Of a stretch of 9,707 bases of DNA, positions 5,082-9,707 are shown one piece after another; within the stretch, counting starts at the first letter, position 1, and every line of letters begins with the position of its first letter. Below the pieces are notes generated by a model. The model searched no databases and was not told where the DNA came from. It saw nothing but the letters and a program-made list of their open reading frames with translations. Source of the DNA: an uncultured Rubrobacteraceae bacterium. GTDB taxonomy: Bacteria; Actinomycetota; Rubrobacteria; Rubrobacterales; Rubrobacteraceae. Where the stretch lies: positions 1 through 9,707 of the forward strand of contig CADCUW010000627.1 of assembly GCA_902805985.1 (NCBI GenBank), read 5' to 3'. The position numbers and the translations under genes are program-made.

Positions 5082-5537
5082 GTGGGAGAAGAGCCCGAAC
5101 GATCGACGTTGAGCAAGCTGATCTCCGTCCCGGGTTTGGTGGCCGTGGCAATCTTGGGCGTAGCAGTCGCCGCTATGGCCCACTTTTTCGGACCGGGTAA
5201 CGTACTTCGAGAGGTGGCCACGGAAATGGTCGCGAGCTTCGGTAGCACGATACTGGTGCTCGCGGTCTTCGGGTTACTCTTTAGGACTGGACTCGAGCAG
5301 TTGCTGCGCGGTGCACCTGGCGGAGACGCCCTCGCGCAGTCTGTGGAGCGTCTCGAAGGCGTCCTGAACGGCCCTGGTGCACAAGATCTAAAGTCGCTAC
5401 AACCCGAGATCGAGTCCAAATTGGATCTCATCGGGAGGGAGGTGCAGTCCCTTACCGACCGTGAAGTTCCCGCACTAAAGAAAGAGGTAACAGAGCTGCG
5501 TAAGATGCTGGCGGATCTACAAAAACACGCTGATTGA
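5082..5537 (+). CDS. Small membrane protein: two TM helices and a helical/coiled-coil C-terminus
   Basis: GTG 5082 gives 151 residues. GGGAGGG (5061-5067) and AGG (5071-5073) lie upstream; an ATG at 5074 is in another frame and stops after 12 codons. The first 12 residues are polar. Residues about 16-36 (S-V-P-G-L-V-A-V-A-I-L-G-V-A-V-A-A-M) and 47-68 (A-T-E-M-V-A-S-F-G-S-T-I-L-V-L-A-V-F-G-L-L-F) are hydrophobic enough to span the membrane. From about residue 83 to the end the sequence is charged and heptad-like, for example E-S-K-L-D-L-I-G-R-E-V-Q-S-L and L-K-K-E-V-T-E-L-R-K-M-L. A hairpin membrane anchor with a cytoplasmic coiled coil is the likely layout. I do not recognise a family. It converges with the methyltransferase gene, with a 116-nt gap and no clear terminator. 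Confidence 0.7.
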   Translation: MGEEPERSTLSKLISVPGLVAVAILGVAVAAMAHFFGPGNVLREVATEMVASFGSTILVLAVFGLLFRTGLEQLLRGAPGGDALAQSVERLEGVLNGPGAQDLKSLQPEIESKLDLIGREVQSLTDREVPALKKEVTELRKMLADLQKHAD

Positions 5538-5653
5538 CCGGCACGCGAGTTCCGTGAAACCGCCTTGAATTCGTCAAAAAGCCACGAAAACTCTGAGAAT
5601 CGCCTTATCGCGCGGAGCCTGTCACTTGACACGCTCTGGCCCGCTGTCGGCCC

Positions 5654-6292
5654 TCAGCCCGCGGGTTTTCTAGCGACGATCTCCCACAACGTCTTCTCGT
5701 ACCCGTAGCGGCTCGTAGTCATCTCCTGCAAGTCCTCTATCCTCCAGCGTGTGGAGAGCAGCGCTATAACGTCGTCACGGTCGAAGAGGCGCTTCGATGA
5801 GCCTTCTACAAGGTAGAGGTGCGGACCGATCTCCTCTTTGCGTGCGGCTGTATAGTAGGGGTCGCTCGTGGAGTTGAGGCGGGTCAGGAGATGGCCGTCG
5901 GGGACGAGGCAACGCCGGACGTCTTCGAGAATCTCTACGGTCTCTGGCCAGGGGAAGTAGTGCAGGGAGAGGCTGGCGACGATGGCGCCGAAGTGGGCGT
6001 CTGGGAACGGAAGGTCCCGGGTAAGGTCTACGAGTTTAGTCTCGGCCTCCGGCGCCCGCCGTCCGGTGAGCTCCAGCGCCTTCCCCGAGAAGTCCGCGGC
6101 GACGACCTCGAAGCCCCATCGCGAGAGGGAGCGGGCGTCCTCTCCGGCGCCACAGCCGAGATCTAGGACGGGCGCGTCGGCGCCCGTCTCGAGGAGGCTC
6201 CGCCGGCGTTCCAGCCAGGCGTCTTCTCCGCCGGGAACTGTGTCTAGCCGGGAGAAGATCCGGTCCCATTCCTCCCTGATATCCGCGGACAC
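5654..6292 (-). CDS. Class I SAM-dependent methyltransferase
   Basis: 212 residues from GTG 6292, with GGAGG about 9 nt upstream. It starts 6 nt after the GNAT stop, so the two are probably co-transcribed. Motif I is V-L-D-L-G-C-G-A-G-E-D (42-52), followed by V-V-A-A-D-F-S (63-69) with the acidic residue that binds the SAM ribose, then D-L-T-R-D-L-P-F-P-D-A-H-F-G-A-I-V-A-S-L (89-108) and the post-motif strand R-C-L-V-P-D-G-H-L-L-T-R-L-N (127-140). This is the small-molecule Methyltransf_11/25 type. The substrate cannot be read from the sequence. The C-terminal D-L-Q-E-M-T-T-S-R-Y-G-Y-E-K-T-L-W-E-I-V-A-R-K matches a conserved end seen in small bacterial tellurite-resistance-like or generic methyltransferases. 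Confidence 0.88.
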   Translation of the reverse strand: MSADIREEWDRIFSRLDTVPGGEDAWLERRRSLLETGADAPVLDLGCGAGEDARSLSRWGFEVVAADFSGKALELTGRRAPEAETKLVDLTRDLPFPDAHFGAIVASLSLHYFPWPETVEILEDVRRCLVPDGHLLTRLNSTSDPYYTAARKEEIGPHLYLVEGSSKRLFDRDDVIALLSTRWRIEDLQEMTTSRYGYEKTLWEIVARKPAG

Positions 6293-6298
6293 TTCCCG

Positions 6299-6910
6299 CT
6301 ACCTCCCTCGGTTGGTCCCCGGCTCGTCCGGTGGCCCTCCGCTTCTCGACGCTTCCCGGCGCTCCCAGTCGGCCTTCGTGAGGGCGTACTCGACGTCCCC
6401 GTGCTCTTCGCCCTCGATGCGCCATGGCCATTCCTGGTGGAACGTCCGCACGTACGTAAGCCCCGCCTTCTCCATCACGCGGCGGGAGGCCGCGTTGACG
6501 ACCATCGTCTGGGCCACCACGCGCCGCACGCCGAGGTCGATGAAGCCCTTGCGGATCAGGGCGCGAGAGCCCTCTGTGGCGTAGCCCTTTCCCCAGGCGG
6601 AAGGGCGCAGCCGGTAGCCGAGCTCCGCTTCTTCAGGGCCGCGACCTTCCGGCGGGTAGAACTCGAACCACCCGATGAATTCGCGGGTCGCCCTCTCGAT
6701 GGCCGCCCAGACGCCGAACCCCTCGAAACGCCCATAAGCGCGGATGAACCGGGGCAGGGTCTCGGCCCGGATCACGTCGCGGGGCGTCGGCCTGCCGCCG
6801 GTGATAAAGCGCATGACCTCGGGGTCGCCGTCGAGGTCGGCCAGGTCTTCCGCGTCGGCCTCGGTGAACCGGCGCAGGACCAGCCGTTCGGTCTCCAGGA
6901 GTACCCGCAT
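6299..6910 (-). CDS. GNAT family N-acetyltransferase (RimJ/RimL type)
   Basis: 203 residues from ATG 6910, chosen over the upstream in-frame codon at 6937 because GGAGGAG lies 6 nt before it and the protein then starts in the family way, M-R-V-L-L-E-T-E-R-L-V-L-R-R-F. Acetyl-CoA site: L-R-P-S-A-W-G-K-G-Y-A-T-E-G (101-114). Family end: N-A-A-S-R-R-V-M-E-K-A-G-L (139-151), where the Asn and the E-K-x-G-L turn are typical of RimJ/RimL-like enzymes, followed by a strand ending V-E-Y-A-L-T-K-A-D-W. They transfer an acetyl group to amino groups of proteins or small molecules; the substrate is unknown here. The last 20 residues are a Pro/Gly/Arg tail. A 69-nt gap separates it from the J-domain gene upstream, so it may belong to the same transcript. 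Confidence 0.9.
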   Translation of the reverse strand: MRVLLETERLVLRRFTEADAEDLADLDGDPEVMRFITGGRPTPRDVIRAETLPRFIRAYGRFEGFGVWAAIERATREFIGWFEFYPPEGRGPEEAELGYRLRPSAWGKGYATEGSRALIRKGFIDLGVRRVVAQTMVVNAASRRVMEKAGLTYVRTFHQEWPWRIEGEEHGDVEYALTKADWERREASRSGGPPDEPGTNRGR

Positions 6911-6979
6911 CGTCAGCTCCTCCACATGACGGAGCATGCCCGGCGGTCTTCGGGCCGCGGGGCGTTCTCCAGGCTCTCC

Positions 6980-7486
6980 CTAGCGCTTCTTCCGCAGACC
7001 GTGGCGTTCTATGGCGTCGTGGGCGGCGTTGATCTCGGCTGTCACCCTCTCGGCGCGGACGCGCTTATCCGGGTCCGAGAACCTGTCCGGGTGGAACTTC
7101 TTGACGAGGTCCCTGCGCTTGCGGTCCACCTCATCCATCGGTACGCCCGGCACGAGGCCGAGCCTGTCGTAGGCGGAGAGTACGTTCGGGGGGTACTTCA
7201 GCGGCGCGAAGGTTCCGGAGGAGGCCCACCCGGAAGTGCGGTTCCCGAAGCTCTGCCGCTCGCTGCCGCCGGACGTCGTGCCCGAGGAACTCCCGCCTTC
7301 CGCGCGGCGGCGCTCTTCGGCGCGGCGCAACTCTTCCTGCGCGCCGCGGAGGGCGGCCTCGAAGGCGCCCCTGAGGGTCTCGCCGCGCTCGCGGCCGGTG
7401 CGGAGCCGCTCGCGGACGCGCTCGTCCTCCCCGAGGGTCGAGAGAAAGCCGCTGGCCAGGCGCCCGAGGCGGCGCGGGATGCTCAC
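6980..7486 (-). CDS. J-domain protein with C-terminal J-domain (Hsp70 co-chaperone type)
   Basis: 168 residues from GTG 7486. The start overlaps the previous stop by 4 nt (GTGA), so translation is probably coupled; no strong ribosome site is seen. Residues about 102-160 form a J-domain: V-L-S-A-Y-D-R-L-G-L, helix II D-E-V-D-R-K-R-R-D-L-V-K-K-F, the diagnostic H-P-D at 132-134, then helix III A-E-R-V-T-A-E-I-N-A-A-H-D-A-I-E. J-domains stimulate the ATPase of DnaK/Hsp70 through H-P-D. The layout is reversed compared with DnaJ: there is no Gly/Phe region, zinc finger or substrate domain. The N-terminal 65 residues instead form a basic amphipathic or coiled-coil region, followed by a Ser/Gly linker. 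This suits a co-chaperone dedicated to one partner, most simply the PspA-type proteins of the same operon. That partner is inferred. Confidence 0.87.
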   Translation of the reverse strand: MSIPRRLGRLASGFLSTLGEDERVRERLRTGRERGETLRGAFEAALRGAQEELRRAEERRRAEGGSSSGTTSGGSERQSFGNRTSGWASSGTFAPLKYPPNVLSAYDRLGLVPGVPMDEVDRKRRDLVKKFHPDRFSDPDKRVRAERVTAEINAAHDAIERHGLRKKR

Positions 7487-8199
7487 CGCTTGCTATCGTC
7501 CCTGGTGTTCCAGTACTCCTCGGAGTCCGAGAGCGGGCCGGGCTGCCTCAAGACCTGCGTGTCGTCCTCGCCAGCCCCGTCGATGGCCTGGGTATCCTCG
7601 CCGGAGGTACGGATCACCTGCGTCTCGTCGCCCGCGGCGTCTTCGCCCGCGGTGGTCTCCTCGGAAGGCTGCTGGGGCTCCCCGTCCGCCTCATCCTGGG
7701 AGAGGCCGAAGAAGCCGCGCACCATGTCGATGTCCTCAAGGCCCGATTCGGCCTCGTCGATCTTGCGCTCCTGCTCGGCGACGCCCGAGTTGCGGGCCTC
7801 CCGGGCCTTGCGGATCTGGTCTTCGAGGTTGCGGATCACATCTTCCGTGTCGTCCTTGAGCTTGCGGATACGGTTCTCGCTGAGGTCTATCTCGGACTCT
7901 AGCCTTGCCTCGCGCGCCCTGATCGAGGAGTCGAGCTCGTTTATGTCGATGCCCGCCGCCTCGAGCGTCTGGCGCACGATGCGGACCGCCGCCGGACGCG
8001 GCACCTCGGGGGGGAGGTTCTTTATGACCTCGGCCGCCCGCTCCACCGTGAAGGCCCGCGAGTGGGGGCTGGTCTCTCGTTCATTCTGACCGTCCGCGCC
8101 TATCTCCGCGCGGGAGTAGATCGAGGTCCCCTCGTTCGCCTCCTGCTCCCTGAACATCCGGGTGAAAAAGTTCTGCCGGTTGGTGCGATCCTCGCTCAT
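7483..8199 (-). CDS. Coiled-coil protein with three acidic-T-Q-hydrophobic motifs, unknown family
   Basis: 238 residues from ATG 8199. The start overlaps the previous stop (ATGA) and GGAGAGG lies about 11 nt upstream. Residues 50-90 look globular and helical (V-E-R-A-A-E-V-I-K-N-L-P-P-E-V, R-P-A-A-V-R-I-V-R-Q-T-L-E-A-A-G-I-D). Residues 90-155 form a long coiled coil with regular heptads (L-E-S-E-I-D-L-S-E-N-R-I-R-K-L-K-D-D). From 165 the chain is acidic and probably disordered, and repeats G-D-E-T-Q-V-I-R, G-E-D-T-Q-A-I-D and E-D-D-T-Q-V-L-R (Thr 193, 203, 214). Acidic residues before a Thr and a hydrophobic residue after it recall the phosphothreonine site of GarA-type proteins read by FHA domains. 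No TM helix or signal peptide is visible. I do not recognise a family; position ties it to PspA and the J-domain protein. Confidence 0.8.
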   Translation of the reverse strand: MSEDRTNRQNFFTRMFREQEANEGTSIYSRAEIGADGQNERETSPHSRAFTVERAAEVIKNLPPEVPRPAAVRIVRQTLEAAGIDINELDSSIRAREARLESEIDLSENRIRKLKDDTEDVIRNLEDQIRKAREARNSGVAEQERKIDEAESGLEDIDMVRGFFGLSQDEADGEPQQPSEETTAGEDAAGDETQVIRTSGEDTQAIDGAGEDDTQVLRQPGPLSDSEEYWNTRDDSKR

Positions 8200-8984
8200 C
8201 TGGCCGCCATCCTCTCCGTAGCGGGCAACGACTCCACGCTCCTTGTGACCTCGTCCAGGCCGCGCCTGAAGTATGCGACCCTCTCCTTTAGCTGCTGCAG
8301 ACCGGGGTCAAGGGAGCCGGGTGATAACCTGTTGTCGACCGCGAGCAGCTCGCCCCGCAGGTTGCCGAGCAGGCTCTCGGCGCTCTCCAGCTGGGCGTTG
8401 ATCATGCTGATGCCGTCCAGTATGTCCCCGTACCCGTCGAGCTCGCCCCGCCTGCCCTCCAGCGCCGCCTCGAACGGCGCCCGCAGCGGCGAGTCCTCCG
8501 GGAGCCGGGCGAGGTCTCTCTCGAGCCCCTTGATGCGGTTCGAGATCCCTCGCCGGTCGACGCTCTCCAGATGCCGCCGCAAGAGCGCCCGACGCCGCGC
8601 GAGCCTCGCGGCATCCCCCACCTCCCCGACGATGGTGAAGATGTCCTCGTCGAGCAGCGGCCTGTACGCCTCGGGCAAGAGCTCCCAGCTCTCAAGGATG
8701 CCGGACTGCAGCGCCGCCAGACGATTGGTCTGGGGTGCGGCCAGCCGGTCCTCGCGGGCCACCCGCCCGAGCTCCTTCACGTTCTCCCGCACCTGGCGCG
8801 AGAGCTCCCGACGTGCGTTCGCCCGCCGGTCCAGGAGACGCTTTCCCGAGAATACGGCGCCCGCGCCGAAGAGGCCGGCGAGCAGGTAGCTCGGGTCGGA
8901 GCCTGTCGCGGCCAGCGCGGCCAGGCCCGAGAACGACCCGAAGGGGACGAGCCTCATCAGGTGCCGGGAGAGTCCGCTAGGCAC
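8196..8984 (-). CDS. Membrane-hairpin plus coiled-coil protein in the pspA operon (PspM-like layout)
   Basis: 262 residues from GTG 8984, with GGAGGAAGG about 6 nt upstream; the start overlaps the pspA stop by 8 nt. Two short hydrophobic stretches lie near the N-terminus, about 11-27 (R-L-V-P-F-G-S-F-S-G-L-A-A-L-A-A-T) and 32-47 (S-Y-L-L-A-G-L-F-G-A-G-A-V-F-S-G), consistent with a re-entrant or two-TM hairpin. The rest is almost all charged helix: R-Q-V-R-E-N-V-K-E-L-G-R-V-A-R-E-D-R, a middle domain around 100-130, and coiled-coil segments at 135-165 and 190-255. Mycobacterial PspM, encoded next to pspA, has a similar size and an N-terminal membrane part; I see the same architecture and position but no recognisable sequence signature. 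A membrane docking partner for PspA is the likely role, as an inference. Confidence 0.78.
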   Translation of the reverse strand: MPSGLSRHLMRLVPFGSFSGLAALAATGSDPSYLLAGLFGAGAVFSGKRLLDRRANARRELSRQVRENVKELGRVAREDRLAAPQTNRLAALQSGILESWELLPEAYRPLLDEDIFTIVGEVGDAARLARRRALLRRHLESVDRRGISNRIKGLERDLARLPEDSPLRAPFEAALEGRRGELDGYGDILDGISMINAQLESAESLLGNLRGELLAVDNRLSPGSLDPGLQQLKERVAYFRRGLDEVTRSVESLPATERMAAR

Positions 8985-9707
8985 GGGGGCCTTCCTCCGG
9001 TCTCTCGGGCTCGGCGGGCGTTCCTTCCGGGGCCGCTATCTGTTCGGGTTCGCGCAGGCCCATCTCTATCTCCATCATCTCGAGTTCGTGCTCGGCGTCC
9101 AGGCGCTTGATGTCTATCTCGGCGGCGGCGATCTGGCGCTCCGTCTCGCTGGTACCGAGCTCGCCGACGGCCTCGGCTTCGTAGGAGGCCTGGCGGATGG
9201 ACTGGCGGGCCTTCTCCAAATCCCTACTGGAGTCGGAGAGGGAGATCTGGGCGCGCGCGTCGTTGGCGGTGCGCAGCGCGCGGGCGCGCTGGTGCTCCTC
9301 CATGAGGGCGGCCCGCTCTCGCGCGACGTCGTTGTAGCGGCGCTCCTGGTCGCGGAAGGCCCGCTCCATCTCCTGGGAGTTCTTGCGCGCCTCCTCCAGC
9401 CTGGCCTCTATGTCGACGAGCTGAGTCTGGGCCTCCTGCTTCTGCTGGACCACCTCGACGGCGGCGTCGCGCTGGCCGCGGGCGGCGAGCTCGCGAGCCT
9501 GGCGCTCCTTGACGGCGAGAACCTTCTGTTTGCCCGCGGCGTCGTTGGCGAGCATCTTCTCGTAGGCCATCGTGCGGGCTGCGGCCACCTGGAGCTTCTT
9601 GAGGTTCTCGAGCTCGTCCTGCACGGCGTTCTCGAGCAGTATCTCGGGGTTGCGCTGCTCGACCCCCGAGAGAAACTTCCCGAAAAAGCCGCGGATCGCC
9701 CTGGTTA
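8977..9707 (-). CDS. pspA: PspA/Vipp1 (IM30) family protein, 5' end off window
   Basis: The frame ends at TAG 8977-8979 and runs open off the right edge; the GTG at 9624 is internal, because the 27 codons before it are clearly family sequence (I-R-G-F-F-G-K-F-L-S-G-V-E-Q-R-N-P-E-I-L, then L-E-N-A-V-Q-D-E-L). That matches the PspA N-terminus: an amphipathic membrane-binding helix followed by the P-E-x-x-L-x-x-A-x-x-x-x-x-x-x-L segment. The rest is one long helical coiled coil with the expected R-Q-A-R-E-L-A-A-R-G-Q-R-D-A-A linker, and ends in an acidic Pro/Glu tail. PspA/Vipp1 proteins are ESCRT-III relatives that assemble on stressed membranes and stop proton leakage. At least 242 residues are visible, near full length. 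It is the first visible gene of a four-gene overlapping operon. Confidence 0.88.
   Translation of the reverse strand, partial: TRAIRGFFGKFLSGVEQRNPEILLENAVQDELENLKKLQVAAARTMAYEKMLANDAAGKQKVLAVKERQARELAARGQRDAAVEVVQQKQEAQTQLVDIEARLEEARKNSQEMERAFRDQERRYNDVARERAALMEEHQRARALRTANDARAQISLSDSSRDLEKARQSIRQASYEAEAVGELGTSETERQIAAAEIDIKRLDAEHELEMMEIEMGLREPEQIAAPEGTPAEPERPEEGPRA

Noticed and set aside
6401..8089. A 562-codon plus-strand open frame
   Set aside because: It lies wholly opposite the GNAT, J-domain and coiled-coil genes, has low-complexity Arg/Ala/Ser-rich composition and no family motifs. It is an antisense shadow caused by high GC.
1..9707. CRISPR arrays, tRNA or rRNA genes, complete insertion sequences
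   Set aside because: No spaced direct-repeat series, cloverleaf, rRNA signature or transposase motif was seen on either strand.

Overview
The window looks like chromosomal DNA from a high-GC actinobacterium. The frequent AGG (Arg) and ATA (Ile) codons and the CsbD / DUF2188 / PRC-barrel / DUF2382 set suggest a Rubrobacter-like genome. That assignment is inferred from gene content and codon style, not from a marker gene.

Left part (1-2282). The window opens inside a gene whose last 91 codons encode a phospholipase A2-type core (C-R-E-H-D-L-C-Y, then a downstream C-D). An A+T-richer non-coding stretch follows (279-660). It carries a perfect 16-bp inverted repeat, 109 bp apart, around an inner hairpin: a MITE/IS-remnant or structured-RNA candidate. 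On the minus strand comes a PrmA-like (ribosomal protein L11 methyltransferase-type) methyltransferase with an unusual N-terminus containing a duplicated LTPxQKE motif. Its probable leader carries a 16-bp hairpin that pairs fully, with a GNRA loop, only in minus-strand RNA. Between it and the next cluster (1741-2282) are what look like fragments of decayed coding sequence.

Middle (2283-4773). A plus-strand cluster of small stress-type proteins: a CsbD-like protein with a charged helical extension, a DUF2188-PRC-DUF2382 fusion (YsnF-like), a classic 59-aa CsbD protein, an 18-bp perfect hairpin, a possible 28-aa peptide, a free-standing DUF2188 protein and a small gene that appears frameshifted. 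The first three are packed within 3 nt of each other and are probably one operon.

Right part. After a gene-poor 300-bp stretch comes a plus-strand gene for a small two-TM protein with a helical C-terminus (5082-5537). All remaining genes are on the minus strand and converge on it. Read in transcription order from the right edge they are: a PspA/Vipp1-family protein (5' end off the window), a membrane-hairpin plus coiled-coil protein, a coiled-coil protein with three acidic-T-Q-hydrophobic motifs, and a protein with a C-terminal J-domain. These four overlap by 4-8 nt and look like one translationally coupled unit. A GNAT acetyltransferase and a class I SAM methyltransferase follow. The PspA-to-J-domain unit is the most interesting part: it resembles a dedicated envelope-stress / membrane-remodelling module with its own Hsp70 recruiter, recalling chloroplast VIPP1-CDJ2-HSP70B and mycobacterial PspA-PspM, but with two partner proteins I do not recognise.
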